From Devosia sp. (GTDB taxonomy: Bacteria > Pseudomonadota > Alphaproteobacteria > Rhizobiales > Devosiaceae), in the NCBI GenBank assembly GCA_017794705.1, contig CP051235.1, forward strand, positions 2,939,001-3,003,000: 64,000 bases of DNA, in the 5' to 3' direction. Numbering within the stretch: position 1 is the stretch's first letter; every line of letters begins with the position of its first letter. Both the position numbers and the translations under genes were made by a program. The notes under the pieces are model-generated. The model saw only the letters and a list, made by a program, of their open reading frames with translations. It had not been told where the DNA came from and searched no databases. This document shows positions 17,606 through 26,843 of this stretch, in pieces.

Positions 17606-17915
17606 CGTCCATTTCCTTCAGCAAGAGTTTGAGATTGTCGATCTTTTGCGGCCAGAAGGCGCGGTATCTGGAAAGCCAGCGGCTGATTTCGGCGAGGCCA
17701 TCGGGGTTGATCGTGTAGTTGACGGTGCGTCCCTGTTTGCTGGCGGAGACGAGGCCCGCCTCTTTCAGCACGGCCAGATGCTGCGACATGGCGGGCTGGG
17801 TGATGTCCAACCCCTCGCGCAACTGGCTGGCATTGAATGACCCCTCGCTCAGTTTGGAGAAGACGAGGTGGCGGGTCGGGTCGGCCAGGGCCTTGAAGAT
17901 GTGCAGTTCGCTCAT
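17598..17915 (-). CDS. ArsR-family winged-helix regulator
   Basis: 105 residues from the ATG at 17915 (MSELHIFKALADPTR). An ATG at 17927 lies inside the operator palindrome and is less likely, and a frame back to 18020 is rejected. FKALADPTRHLVFSKL, ITQPAMSQHLAVLKEAGLV and KQGRTVNYTI are the winged-helix signatures. The metal-binding ELCVCDL motif is absent, as usual for the SRPBCC-linked subgroup, so it probably senses something other than metals. It heads an operon with the SRPBCC and ClpP-like genes and is divergent from pccB. Confidence 0.9.
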   Translation of the reverse strand: MSELHIFKALADPTRHLVFSKLSEGSFNASQLREGLDITQPAMSQHLAVLKEAGLVSASKQGRTVNYTINPDGLAEISRWLSRYRAFWPQKIDNLKLLLKEMDDD

Positions 17916-17922
17916 GGAATCA

Positions 17923-17951
17923 AACATAAGTCTAGACTTATGCGTTGGCAA
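17923..17951 (-). promoter_or_regulatory. Promoter with 18 bp palindromic operator for the arsR-type operon
   Basis: On the minus strand TTGCCA (17951-17946), a 17 nt spacer and TATGTT (17928-17923) form a plausible housekeeping promoter. A perfect 18 bp palindrome CATAAGTCTAGACTTATG at 17925-17942 sits over the spacer and -10 box, the classic position for an autorepressor. The predicted start site falls at or next to the ATG at 17915, suggesting a leaderless transcript. Confidence 0.65.
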
Positions 17952-18034
17952 GGGCTGATCTGAATCAAGGATTGAAGTCTCGCCTTGCCGCACTAGGCTG
18001 GTTAAGTTGGCAAAAAACAAACCCGGGGCGGGGC

Positions 18035-19567
18035 ATGCAGGACATTATCGAGGCGCTGGAAGCTAAGCGGGCGCACGCGCGGCTGGGCGGTGGCGAGAAG
18101 CGGATCGAGACACAGCATGCCAAGGGCAAGCTGACGGCGCGCGAGCGGCTGGACGTGCTGCTCGACCCGGGCAGTTTTGAAGAATACGGGATGTTCGTTG
18201 CCCATCGGTCTCATGATTTCGGGATGGAAAAGCAGATCATTCCCGGCGACGGGGTAGTGACCGGGTGGGGCACGATCAACGGGCGGCAGGTCTATGTGTT
18301 TTCGCAGGACTTCACCGTGTTTGGCGGGTCGCTTTCGGAAACCCACGCGCAGAAAATCTGCAAGATCATGGACCTGGCGGTGCAGAACGGCGCGCCGATC
18401 ATCGGGCTGAACGACAGCGGCGGCGCGCGCATCCAGGAAGGGGTGGCGTCGCTGGGCGGCTATGCGGAAGTGTTCTGGCGCAATGCACGGGCGTCCGGCG
18501 CGGTGCCGCAGATCTCGGTTATCATGGGGCCGTGTGCGGGCGGAGCCGTCTATTCGCCTGCGATGACCGACTTCATCTACATGGTGCGCGACACGAGCTA
18601 CATGTTCGTGACCGGGCCGGACGTGGTCAAGACGGTGACAAACGAAGTGGTAACGGCGGAAGAGCTGGGCGGGGCGACGACGCATACGCAGAAAAGTTCG
18701 GTCGCCGATGCGGCGTTCGACAATGATATCGAAACGCTGATGGAAGTGCGGCGGCTGGTGGACTTCCTGCCGCTGAGCGCGACGGCGGAGCTGCCGAACC
18801 TGCCGACCGACGATGCGTTTGACCGGCGCGAGGATTCGCTCGACACGATCATTCCGGACAGTGCCAACGTGCCCTATGACATGCACGAGATCGTCACCAA
18901 GCTGGCCGACGATGGCGAGTTTCTGGAAATCCAGCGCGAACATGCGGGCAATATCCTGACCGGGTTCGTGCGGCTGGACGGGGACACGGTGGGCGTGGTG
19001 GCCAACCAGCCTATGGTGCTCGCCGGGTGCCTCGACATTGCCTCCTCGAAAAAGGCGGCGCGGTTCGTGCGCTTCTGCGATGCGTTCAATATCCCGATCC
19101 TGACGTTGGTTGATGTGCCTGGGTTCCTGCCAGGGGTGGCGCAGGAATATGGCGGGATCATCAAGCACGGGGCGAAACTGCTGTTCGCCTATGCGCAGGC
19201 GACGGTGCCGAAGGTGACGGTGATCACCCGCAAGGCCTATGGCGGCGCCTATGACGTGATGGCTTCAAAGCACATCCGGGCCGACGTGAACTATGCCTGG
19301 CCGAGCGCGGAAATCGCGGTGATGGGGGCCAAGGGCGCGGCGGAGATTTTGTATCGCTCGGAGCTCGGCGATGCGGAAAAGATCGCGCAGCGCACCAAGG
19401 ACTATGAAGACCGGTTCGCCAATCCATTTGTGGCGGCGGAGCGCGGCTTCATCGACGATGTGATTATGCCGCACAACACCCGCCGCCGGGTGATCCGGGC
19501 GTTCTCGACGCTGAAGAACAAGCGCGCGCAGGTGCCGGTGAAAAAGCACGATAATATTCCGTTGTGA
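18035..19567 (+). CDS. pccB: Propionyl-CoA carboxylase beta subunit (carboxyltransferase)
   Basis: 510 residues from the ATG at 18035, with CGGGGCGGGGC upstream; a longer frame to 17945 overlaps the operator region. [61 protein letters not shown] and [34 protein letters not shown] identify the acyl-CoA carboxylase beta family. It transfers the carboxyl from biotin to propionyl-CoA, giving (S)-methylmalonyl-CoA. Its partner pccA lies 1.9 kb downstream in the same direction, separated by inserted genes. Confidence 0.95.
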   Translation: MQDIIEALEAKRAHARLGGGEKRIETQHAKGKLTARERLDVLLDPGSFEEYGMFVAHRSHDFGMEKQIIPGDGVVTGWGTINGRQVYVFSQDFTVFGGSLSETHAQKICKIMDLAVQNGAPIIGLNDSGGARIQEGVASLGGYAEVFWRNARASGAVPQISVIMGPCAGGAVYSPAMTDFIYMVRDTSYMFVTGPDVVKTVTNEVVTAEELGGATTHTQKSSVADAAFDNDIETLMEVRRLVDFLPLSATAELPNLPTDDAFDRREDSLDTIIPDSANVPYDMHEIVTKLADDGEFLEIQREHAGNILTGFVRLDGDTVGVVANQPMVLAGCLDIASSKKAARFVRFCDAFNIPILTLVDVPGFLPGVAQEYGGIIKHGAKLLFAYAQATVPKVTVITRKAYGGAYDVMASKHIRADVNYAWPSAEIAVMGAKGAAEILYRSELGDAEKIAQRTKDYEDRFANPFVAAERGFIDDVIMPHNTRRRVIRAFSTLKNKRAQVPVKKHDNIPL

Positions 19568-19577
19568 GGGGGTGGGG

Positions 19578-19970
19578 ATGAGTAAGGAAAGAATCGAGGC
19601 TTGGCTCAGGCACGAATTGTCGCTCGCCAACTACTCAATCGGCGCAGGGGCGGGTCTGTTTGTGTTCCTCTTCGCGAACGTAGAGAAACTGGCGAGACTG
19701 CCAGATTGGTCGCTGGGGTTCACAATCTTCAACTTGATTCTGGTCGGCATGGGTATCTGGGTAGCGGTTGTGCTCAGAGTTGTTGCGGCCAACGGAATTT
19801 CTGGCATCTACATCGCTGCGAGTTCGCCGGGAGCATTCGTGCGGTTCCCATTCAGCAATCGAACTTTCTCAAACACAAATTCACTTGCAATGTTGCTTAT
19901 CGTTGTCGGCGCAATTGGGCTGATCGGAACTGTCGTTGTTCCAGTGCTACTTTCGGAGATGAGTTCATGA
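19578..19970 (+). CDS. Small membrane protein inserted between pccB and ridA-like gene
   Basis: 130 residues (MSKERIEAWLRHELSLANYS). Two or more hydrophobic stretches are clear: YSIGAGAGLFVFLFANVEKL..., FTIFNLILVGMGIWVAVVLRVVAANG and MLLIVVGAIGLIGTVVVPVLL. The start is the ATG at 19578 with GGGGGTGGGG before it. Third positions are visibly less GC-rich than in pccB or pccA, hinting at later arrival. The stop overlaps the start of the next gene (ATGA), so translation is coupled. No family recognised. Confidence 0.6.
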   Translation: MSKERIEAWLRHELSLANYSIGAGAGLFVFLFANVEKLARLPDWSLGFTIFNLILVGMGIWVAVVLRVVAANGISGIYIAASSPGAFVRFPFSNRTFSNTNSLAMLLIVVGAIGLIGTVVVPVLLSEMSS

Positions 19971-20365
19971 CTGACCCCCTGTTCCACATGATCTCCGATG
20001 GCCCGCGGCCCGTGGCACCGTTCTCGCATGCAGTCGAAACCAACGGCTTTGTGTTCGTCACCGGGCAGATGCCTACTGATCCGAAGGCGCCGGATGCGCC
20101 TTTGCCGGAGGGGGTTGTGGCGCAGACGCATCGGGTGATCGAGAACCTGAAGATTGTGCTCGGCGGGATCGGGTTGGACCTCAGCCATATCGTGATGGCG
20201 CGGATTTATCTGACGGATTTTTACGGGGACTATGCCGCCTTCAACGAGGTCTGGCAGAGCTATTTTCCCGAGGACCGGCGGCCGGCGCGGACGACCGTGG
20301 GCGTCAACGGGCTGGCGCTGCATGCCCTGGTGGAAATCGATCTCGTGTGCAAGCGGCCGGAGTGA
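19967..20365 (+). CDS. RidA family enamine/imine deaminase
   Basis: 132 residues from the ATG at 19967, which overlaps the preceding stop. VAPFSHAVETNGFVFVTGQMPTDP, VVAQTHRVIENLKIVLGGIGLDLSHIV, IYLTDFYGDYAAFNEVWQSYF and PARTTVGVNGLA are typical of RidA/YjgF proteins, including the Arg of the active site. RidA hydrolyses reactive enamine/imine intermediates from PLP enzymes. Its presence in a propionyl-CoA locus may relate to threonine- or isoleucine-derived propionyl units; inference. Confidence 0.9.
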   Translation: MTDPLFHMISDGPRPVAPFSHAVETNGFVFVTGQMPTDPKAPDAPLPEGVVAQTHRVIENLKIVLGGIGLDLSHIVMARIYLTDFYGDYAAFNEVWQSYFPEDRRPARTTVGVNGLALHALVEIDLVCKRPE

Positions 20366-20375
20366 GGGGGCCCGC

Positions 20376-20412
20376 AAAAAAACGGGCGGGCCTTCGGAAA
20401 AGGCACCGCCCG
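20376..20412 (-). terminator. Intrinsic terminator of the Asn/Gly-rich protein gene
   Basis: On the minus strand a GC-rich stem (CGGGCGG-T-GCCT paired with AGGCCCGCCCG, one bulge, loop about 7 nt) is followed directly by seven T residues. It starts 22 bp after the stop of the minus-strand gene at 20434. Confidence 0.85.
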
Positions 20413-20433
20413 CTTGTTGGGTCCACGTCTGCC

Positions 20434-21282
20434 CTATTCGGCGGCCAGATAGTCCGCGAGGGTTTCTTCGAGCTGCATCTTCGCCCAGTCGAACTCTTCC
20501 TGTCCGACGGTGCGGTTGGGGTTGGCAGCCGACTGAAGGGCGGCCAGCAGGGTTTCGTCGCTGGTGGCGCCCTCAAGGGTGGTGACGGTTTCGCCGGCGG
20601 TCTGCAAAATGCCTGCGGCATTGGTCAGGTCGGTCCATTCAGTGCCACCATTGATCGTGGTCAGCGCATCCTGAAGCGTGGTCTGGGCAGCGAGCAGATC
20701 CGGGTTGGTCGGGTCACCGACCAGTGCCGCGTTGACAGCATCCAGTTCGCCCTGCAGGCCGGTCGGGGACGTGTCGGCATAACCACCAACACCGAGGGAG
20801 TTGACCAGCGTGCTGTAGGTAGCCGCCGCGGTGTCGTAATTGGTCTGGGCGGTGACGAGCGCCGCCTGGGCGTCGACAAGATCAGCACCCGCCTGAACAA
20901 ACTGGCGAATCTCGACCATGCGGGGATCGCTGGAATTCATGAGGCCGTTGACGTTGCGGTTGAGCGAATTGAGACCGCCAAGCTGGGCGTGCAGATTGCC
21001 ACCGCCGGAATTGCCGTTGCCGCCAAATTCAGCGTTTCCGCCGTTTCCGTTGCCATTGCCGTTGTTCGACGAATTGCTGTTGGACGAGCGGTTGGAATTG
21101 CCGTTGCCGCGGTTTCCGTTGTTCGACTTTTCCTTGTTGTTGCCGTTGCCGTTTCCGGCGGCGAAGGCTTGATCCATTCCGATCAACGGCAGCTGCGGCG
21201 ACATCAGAACGGGGGCCGAAATGATGGCGAAGAGGCCGGCTGCAGCGATCAGGCTTGCGTGTCGCGAAGGCTTGAGATTCAT
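20434..21282 (-). CDS. Secreted Asn/Gly/Ser-rich low-complexity protein
   Basis: 282 residues from the ATG at 21282; a 16-residue upstream extension has no signal features. Residues about 1-42 (MNLKPSRHASLIAAAGLFAI ... AFAAG) form a signal peptide ending AFA-A. Next comes a low-complexity tract of about 50 residues built from GN, NG and SN repeats (GNGNGNNKEKSNNGNRGNGN). The rest is helical and Ala/Thr-rich (VDAQAALVTAQTNYDTAAAT), ending LADYLAAE. It may be an exported surface or matrix protein. It is on the strand opposite to the flanking pcc genes, thus an insertion. Family not recognised. Confidence 0.7.
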   Translation of the reverse strand: MNLKPSRHASLIAAAGLFAIISAPVLMSPQLPLIGMDQAFAAGNGNGNNKEKSNNGNRGNGNSNRSSNSNSSNNGNGNGNGGNAEFGGNGNSGGGNLHAQLGGLNSLNRNVNGLMNSSDPRMVEIRQFVQAGADLVDAQAALVTAQTNYDTAAATYSTLVNSLGVGGYADTSPTGLQGELDAVNAALVGDPTNPDLLAAQTTLQDALTTINGGTEWTDLTNAAGILQTAGETVTTLEGATSDETLLAALQSAANPNRTVGQEEFDWAKMQLEETLADYLAAE

Positions 21283-21451
21283 TGGACGCGGTCCTTTTTG
21301 TTCGTCGTTCAGGGTTGGCGCATGCCGCAAATTACGAATCGCAGGCTAAGGCGCTGTAAGTGGGGTCTCGCCGAATTGTCTCAAAATTTAGCCGATGGCA
21401 GGGCCATTTCGTGGGCTCCCCGGCTTTTCGCCGCAGCGTGAGGTGCGTTTG

Positions 21452-23500
21452 ATGTTCAAGAAAATCCTCATAGCCAATCGCGGGGAGATTGCCTGCCGGG
21501 TGATCAAGACGGCGCGGAAGATGGGTATTGCCACCGTTGCGGTTTATTCGGATGCGGACCGGAATGCGCTGCATGTGCGGATGGCGGATGAGGCGGCGCA
21601 TATCGGGGCGGGGCCGGCCAATCAGTCTTATTTGCTGGGCGACAAGATCATTGCGGCCTGCAAGGAGACAGGGGCCGAGGCGGTGCATCCGGGGTACGGA
21701 TTTTTGTCGGAGAATGCCGCGTTCTGCCAGAAGCTGACTGACGCGGGGATAAAGTTCATCGGGCCGGGGCCGAAGGCCATCGAGGCGATGGGGGACAAGA
21801 TCACCTCCAAGAAGATCGCCGCAGAGGCTGGTGTTTCGACGGTGCCGGGGCACATGGGGCTGATCGCCGATGCGGACGAGGCGATCAGGATTGCGACCGA
21901 AATCGGCTATCCGGTGATGATCAAGGCGTCGGCGGGTGGCGGCGGCAAGGGCATGCGGATTGCCTGGAATGATGCTGAGGCCAAGGAAGGGTTCGAGCGG
22001 TCAAAATCCGAGGCGGCATCGTCGTTCGGGGATGACCGGATTTTCATCGAAAAATTCGTGACCGACCCGCGCCATGTCGAAATCCAGGTGCTGGCGGATT
22101 CTCATGGGAATTGCCTGTACCTCGGGGAGCGGGAATGTTCGATCCAGCGGCGCAACCAGAAGGTGATCGAAGAGGCGCCTTCGCCGTTTCTCGACGAAAA
22201 GACGCGCAAGGCCATGGGAGAACAGGCGGTCGCCCTGGCCCAGGCCGTGGGGTATGAAAGTGCGGGGACGGTGGAATTCATCGTCGATGGCGCAAAAAAT
22301 TTCTATTTCCTCGAGATGAACACCCGATTGCAGGTGGAGCATCCGGTGACCGAATTGATCACCGGACTGGACCTGGTGGAGCAGATGCTGCTGGTCGCCG
22401 CGGGGGAAAAGCTAAAGCTGAAACAGGCGGATGTGAAGCTGGATGGCTGGGCCATCGAAAGCCGTATCTATGCCGAAGACCCCTATCGCAATTTCCTGCC
22501 GTCGACGGGGCGGCTGACGCGCTACCGGCCGCCGGAAGAGGGCGAGGCGGATGAGGGGATCGTGCGTAACGACACGGGCGTATTCGAGGGCGGCGAGATT
22601 TCTACCTTCTATGATCCGATGATTGCCAAGCTTTGCACCTGGGGGCGCAATCGCGAGCAGGCGATCGCGGCGATGGCCGAGGCGCTGGATGAGTTCGAAC
22701 TGGAAGGGGTCGGGCACAATATCCCGTTCCTTTCAGCAGTGTTGGGTCAGGAACGGTTCCGCGAGGGACGGCTGACTACGGGCTATATCGCAGAGGAGTT
22801 CCCGGACGGATTTGCCGGTGTGGAACTTGGCCACGCGGAGCTGGAGCAGATCGCGGTGTTTGCTGCTGCCATGCGTTATTGCGACCTGATTGTGCCGCTG
22901 GTGAGCCCGGAATGGGCAGAGCGGATTGAGCGGGAGGAAGTGGGCCTGCTGGACCCCGCCCATGCAAGGCAGGCGGTGCTGATCGGGGATGAGCGGTTTG
23001 ACGTGACACTGGTGGGCGCGGCACCGGATTCGCCGATCGGGGCGTTCGTCGGGCAGGAGGTAGACGGCGAGCCCACGCACCGATTCGGCATGGATTATCT
23101 GCCGGGGCAGAAGCTGGTCTATGCGCTCGACACGCATGATTTCACCTGGGGGCTGAAGGTCAACCGGCGCACAATGGGCTATCGTGTCAGGACGCGCGGG
23201 GCGGACCTGGATGTAAAAGTGCTGCCGCCGCACGTGGCCGACCTGATGCCGCTGATGCCGGTGAAAACACCCCCCGATCTCTCCAGGATGCTGTTGTGCC
23301 CCATGCCCGGGCAGGTGGTGCGGCTGGATGTGACCGAGGGCGACGTGGTGGAAGACGGCCAGGCGCTGGCGATTGTCGAGGCCATGAAAATGGAAAACGT
23401 GCTGCGGGCGACCAAGCGGGCACGGGTATCGGTGGTCCACGCCGAGGTAGGCGACAATCTGGCGGTGGATGCGGTGATCCTGGAGTTTGAGGACGTATGA
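21452..23500 (+). CDS. pccA: Propionyl-CoA carboxylase alpha subunit (biotin carboxylase + biotin carrier)
   Basis: 682 residues from the ATG at 21452 ([17 protein letters not shown]). The biotin carboxylase domain spans about 1-450, with ATP-grasp motif [11 protein letters not shown] and the [14 protein letters not shown] signature. A middle BT domain follows, and the C-terminal biotinyl domain carries EAMKM with the biotinylated Lys at about 646. It carboxylates its own biotin with ATP and bicarbonate for PccB. The stop overlaps the start of the mutase gene (ATGA), so the two are translationally coupled. Confidence 0.95.
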   Translation: MFKKILIANRGEIACRVIKTARKMGIATVAVYSDADRNALHVRMADEAAHIGAGPANQSYLLGDKIIAACKETGAEAVHPGYGFLSENAAFCQKLTDAGIKFIGPGPKAIEAMGDKITSKKIAAEAGVSTVPGHMGLIADADEAIRIATEIGYPVMIKASAGGGGKGMRIAWNDAEAKEGFERSKSEAASSFGDDRIFIEKFVTDPRHVEIQVLADSHGNCLYLGERECSIQRRNQKVIEEAPSPFLDEKTRKAMGEQAVALAQAVGYESAGTVEFIVDGAKNFYFLEMNTRLQVEHPVTELITGLDLVEQMLLVAAGEKLKLKQADVKLDGWAIESRIYAEDPYRNFLPSTGRLTRYRPPEEGEADEGIVRNDTGVFEGGEISTFYDPMIAKLCTWGRNREQAIAAMAEALDEFELEGVGHNIPFLSAVLGQERFREGRLTTGYIAEEFPDGFAGVELGHAELEQIAVFAAAMRYCDLIVPLVSPEWAERIEREEVGLLDPAHARQAVLIGDERFDVTLVGAAPDSPIGAFVGQEVDGEPTHRFGMDYLPGQKLVYALDTHDFTWGLKVNRRTMGYRVRTRGADLDVKVLPPHVADLMPLMPVKTPPDLSRMLLCPMPGQVVRLDVTEGDVVEDGQALAIVEAMKMENVLRATKRARVSVVHAEVGDNLAVDAVILEFEDV

Positions 23501-25638
23501 AAATCAATCGCGCCACATACGAGGAATGGGCCGCGCGGGCGAGCAAGGAGCTTGGGAACAAGCCGCTTGACGGGTTGATGCAGGATTATGGGGGGCTCAG
23601 CGTGAAGCCGGCCTATTTTGCCGGCGACCTGCCGGAAGAGGCGGCGGGGGAGACGCCGGGGGTGGCGCCGTTTACGCGCGGGGTGCGGGCGACGATGTAT
23701 GCCAACCGGCCGTGGACGATCCGGCAATATGCCGGGTTTGCAACGGCGCGGGAGAGCAATGATTTTTACCGGCGGAACCTGGCGGCGGGGCAGAAGGGCG
23801 TTTCAGTGGCGTTCGATCTGGCGACGCACCGGGGCTATGACAGCGACCATCCGCGGGTGGTGGGCGATGTTGGCAAGGCCGGGGTGGCGATCGACAGTAT
23901 CGAGGACATGAAGGTGCTGTTCGAGGGCATCCCGCTCGACCAAATGTCGGTGTCGATGACCATGAACGGCGCGGTGATCCCGGTGATGGCCATGTTCATC
24001 GCGGCGGGCGAGGAGCAGGGGGTGCCGGTCGAAAAACTCAGCGGGACCATCCAGAACGACATCCTCAAGGAATTCATGGTGCGGAACACCTATATTTATC
24101 CGCCCGAACCCTCGATGCGGATCGTGGGCGACATCATCGCCTACACGGCCGATCACATGCCGAAATTCAATTCGATCTCGATCTCGGGCTATCACATGCA
24201 CGAGGCCGGGGCGACGGCGGTGCAGGAACTGGCGTTCACGCTCGCGGACGGGATGGAATATGTGCGGGCGGCGATGCGGCAGGGGCTGGATGTGGACCGG
24301 TTCGCCGGGCGGTTGAGCTTTTTCTTCGGCATCGGCATGAACTTTTTTGTCGAGGTCGCCAAGTTGCGGGCGGCGCGGCAGCTTTGGGCCGGGATCATGA
24401 AGGATTTTGGCGCCAAGGACCCGCGCTCGATGATGATGCGGACACATTGCCAGACCTCTGGCGTGTCGCTGACCGAGCAGGACCCAACCAACAATGTCGT
24501 GCGGACGGCCTATGAGGCGCTGGCCTCGGTGCTGGGCGGGACCCAGAGCCTGCACACCAATTCTTTTGACGAGGCGATTGCGCTGCCGACGGATTTTTCG
24601 GCGCGAATTGCGCGGAATACGCAGCTGATTTTGCAGCACGAGACGCGGGTCACCGATGTGGTCGACCCGCTGGGGGGCTCATATTACGTCGAGGCGTTGA
24701 CCAGCCAATTGGTGGCGGAGGCCGGGGCGCTGATCCAGGAGATGGAGGAAGCGGGCGGCATGACCATGGCGGTGCAGCAGGGCATCCCCAAGGAACGGAT
24801 CGAGGAGGCGGCGGCGCTGCGCCAGACGCGGGTGGATCGGGGCGAGGATGTGATCGTCGGCGTCAACCGCTATCGGGTCGAGGAGGCCGAGCATGTCGAC
24901 GCGCGCCAGATCGACAATATGAAGGTGCGCGAGGAACAGATCGCGCAGTTGAAGCGGATCAGGGAAACGCGGGACCAGGCGCGGGTGGATTCGGCGCTGG
25001 CGGCACTGACCGAATGCGCGGCGATGGATGAGGGCAACCTGCTGGCGGCAGCGGTGGAGGCGGCGAAAGCGCGGGCCACGCTGGGCGAAATTTCCGATGC
25101 GATGGAGCAGGTGTTCTCGCGCTATTCGGGCGTGACGCGGGTGATCTCAGGTATCTACGACAAGGCCTATGAGGCAGACCCGGAATACAAGGCGCTCGGC
25201 GCGCGAATTGCGGATTATGCGTCGAAGCACGGTCGGGCGCCGTCAATCTTCATCGCCAAGATGGGGCAGGACGGGCATGACCGCGGCGCGAAGGTGATCG
25301 CCACGGCGTTCGCCGACATGGGGTTCACGGTGCATTTCGGAGCGCTGTTCGAGACGGCCGAGGAGGTGGCGAAGCACGTCGAGGAGATGGGCGTCGATGC
25401 AGTCGGCGTGTCGTCGCTGGCGGCGGGGCACAAGACACTGGTGCCCGAACTGATCGGGCTGATGAAGGCCAAGGGGCTCGAAGACGTTCCGGTGATCGTC
25501 GGCGGGGTGATCCCGGAAGCGGACTATGCGTTCCTGCATGAGGCGGGGGTCGCCGAGATTTTCGGACCGGGTACCAACGTGCTGGAAGCGGCATTCCAGG
25601 TGCTCGACCGCATCGAGGGGAGGTTGTCGAACCGATGA
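23497..25638 (+). CDS. mcm: Methylmalonyl-CoA mutase
   Basis: 713 residues, the full-length B12-dependent enzyme in one chain. The N-terminal substrate barrel includes [10 protein letters not shown]-like [40 protein letters not shown] and [19 protein letters not shown]. The C-terminal cobalamin domain has DGHDRG at about residues 591-596, then SSLAAGH and VIVGGVIP. It converts (R)-methylmalonyl-CoA to succinyl-CoA, feeding propionyl units into the TCA cycle. It overlaps pccA by 4 bp; the epimerase that supplies the R isomer is 1.4 kb from its start, after an inserted lipoprotein gene. Confidence 0.96.
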   Translation: MKINRATYEEWAARASKELGNKPLDGLMQDYGGLSVKPAYFAGDLPEEAAGETPGVAPFTRGVRATMYANRPWTIRQYAGFATARESNDFYRRNLAAGQKGVSVAFDLATHRGYDSDHPRVVGDVGKAGVAIDSIEDMKVLFEGIPLDQMSVSMTMNGAVIPVMAMFIAAGEEQGVPVEKLSGTIQNDILKEFMVRNTYIYPPEPSMRIVGDIIAYTADHMPKFNSISISGYHMHEAGATAVQELAFTLADGMEYVRAAMRQGLDVDRFAGRLSFFFGIGMNFFVEVAKLRAARQLWAGIMKDFGAKDPRSMMMRTHCQTSGVSLTEQDPTNNVVRTAYEALASVLGGTQSLHTNSFDEAIALPTDFSARIARNTQLILQHETRVTDVVDPLGGSYYVEALTSQLVAEAGALIQEMEEAGGMTMAVQQGIPKERIEEAAALRQTRVDRGEDVIVGVNRYRVEEAEHVDARQIDNMKVREEQIAQLKRIRETRDQARVDSALAALTECAAMDEGNLLAAAVEAAKARATLGEISDAMEQVFSRYSGVTRVISGIYDKAYEADPEYKALGARIADYASKHGRAPSIFIAKMGQDGHDRGAKVIATAFADMGFTVHFGALFETAEEVAKHVEEMGVDAVGVSSLAAGHKTLVPELIGLMKAKGLEDVPVIVGGVIPEADYAFLHEAGVAEIFGPGTNVLEAAFQVLDRIEGRLSNR

Positions 25639-25660
25639 AATGGTTTGGGTCCAGGACATC

Positions 25661-26065
25661 ATGCGGTTGGTAGCTCCAATGATTGCCCTAGCATTCGTGA
25701 TGCTGAATCTTGCGGCTTGCGTAAGCAGGCGGCCGGACCCTCCGATTTTGCTACAAGTTGTCGAAATAATGAACGAGTTTGGTGGGCACAACGGTCATAC
25801 CGTCAGTTTGGATGATGGCGTTGTTTGTGAAGCACTAGATTTCGATGCGCTAAGCACGCTTGAAGATGGCAGCTATGAATCCCTCTCGGTAGATTCCTCC
25901 TCCGTCGCCGACTCGAAGTTGGATTTTGAGCCCGATGGAGCTATCCACTGGACTTTTAGGCGTCGATCAAGTTGGAGCTCATTCCAGGACCAGTATCTGT
26001 GGGTACAACGTCGGGCCGACTCCAGCTATTGCGCGGCGCAGATCGACCGTCGTTCGTGGTTCTAG
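25661..26065 (+). CDS. Small predicted lipoprotein inserted before the epimerase gene
   Basis: 134 residues from the ATG at 25661. Residues 1-20 (MRLVAPMIALAFVMLNLAAC) form a lipoprotein signal with lipobox LAAC, so the mature protein would be lipid-anchored at the Cys. The rest has no motif I recognise (DGVVCEALDFDALSTLEDGS, HWTFRRRSSWSSF). Codon third positions are visibly AT-richer than in the flanking mutase and epimerase genes, suggesting acquisition. The stop is 1 bp before the epimerase start. Confidence 0.6.
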   Translation: MRLVAPMIALAFVMLNLAACVSRRPDPPILLQVVEIMNEFGGHNGHTVSLDDGVVCEALDFDALSTLEDGSYESLSVDSSSVADSKLDFEPDGAIHWTFRRRSSWSSFQDQYLWVQRRADSSYCAAQIDRRSWF

Positions 26066-26066
26066 A

Positions 26067-26498
26067 ATGTCGATGATCGGGCGGCTCAATCATGTGGCGA
26101 TCGCGGTGCCGGATCTGGCGGTCGCGGCGGCGAAATACCGGGACCTGCTGGGCGCGCGGGTGACGGCGCCGGTGGACCTGCCGGAGCACGGGGTGACGGT
26201 GGTTTTTGTTGAGCTGGACAACACCAAAGTGGAGCTTTTGGCGCCTCTGGGAGGCAACTCTCCGGTTGCCGGTTTCATGGCCAAGAACCCGGGGGGTGGG
26301 GTCCACCATATATGCTATGAAGTCAATGACTTACGGGCGGCAGCGGAAAAGTTGATTCTGGGTGGGGCGCGTGTGCTTGGGGACGGCAAACCGAAGATTG
26401 GTGCGCACGGGCTGCCGGTGCTGTTTTTGCACCCCAAGGATTTTGACGGAACGCTGATCGAACTGGAAGAAGTGGCGGCGCCGGGGGGCAGTTCCTAA
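26067..26498 (+). CDS. mce: Methylmalonyl-CoA epimerase
   Basis: 143 residues from the ATG at 26067; a second ATG at 26073 is possible. LNHVAIAVPDLAVAAAKYRD, VFVELDNTKVELLAPLGG, GGGVHHICYEVNDL and FLHPKDFDGTLIELEE give the vicinal-oxygen-chelate fold with metal ligands His (NHVAI, HHICYE) and Glu (LIELEE). It interconverts (S)- and (R)-methylmalonyl-CoA between PCC and the mutase encoded just upstream. Confidence 0.93.
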   Translation: MSMIGRLNHVAIAVPDLAVAAAKYRDLLGARVTAPVDLPEHGVTVVFVELDNTKVELLAPLGGNSPVAGFMAKNPGGGVHHICYEVNDLRAAAEKLILGGARVLGDGKPKIGAHGLPVLFLHPKDFDGTLIELEEVAAPGGSS

Positions 26499-26534
26499 TC
26501 GAATCTTAATCGATTTGGACTAGCCTAAACCCTC

Positions 26535-26840
26535 ATGGCGTTCCCGGGGTTCGGCATGGCTTCCATCGGTATTCAATATTCATTTGGTCGGCGCAAACCG
26601 ATGAACGCGTTTCAGCGGTTCGAGGTGTGGCGGAACTTCCGGCGCACTCAAGTCCTGCGCGCGCAGCAGGCCACTCAAAGCTTTTCAACGGCGTTCTGGC
26701 AGCAGCAACAACGCAAGGCCGAGGATGCCTCCATCGTCGCGGCGCAAGCGGCGCTCAACCGGATCGTCAACGAAAGCCGGTCGAAACTGACGACCTCCAT
26801 GCAGGGTCAATTGAAGCAGTTGATCGACAAGAAGGTGTGA
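26535..26840 (+). CDS. Small basic coiled-coil-like protein, unknown
   Basis: 101 residues (MAFPGFGMASIGIQYSFG), with an alternative ATG at 26556. It is rich in Gln, Arg and Ala (RRTQVLRAQQATQSFSTAFW, QQQQRKAEDASIVAAQAALN), consistent with a helical or coiled-coil protein. There is no signal peptide. I do not recognise a family. A CtrA-like half-site pair lies about 26-40 bp upstream. It ends 3 bp before the convergent murD2 gene. Confidence 0.6.
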   Translation: MAFPGFGMASIGIQYSFGRRKPMNAFQRFEVWRNFRRTQVLRAQQATQSFSTAFWQQQQRKAEDASIVAAQAALNRIVNESRSKLTTSMQGQLKQLIDKKV

Positions 26841-26843
26841 GGC

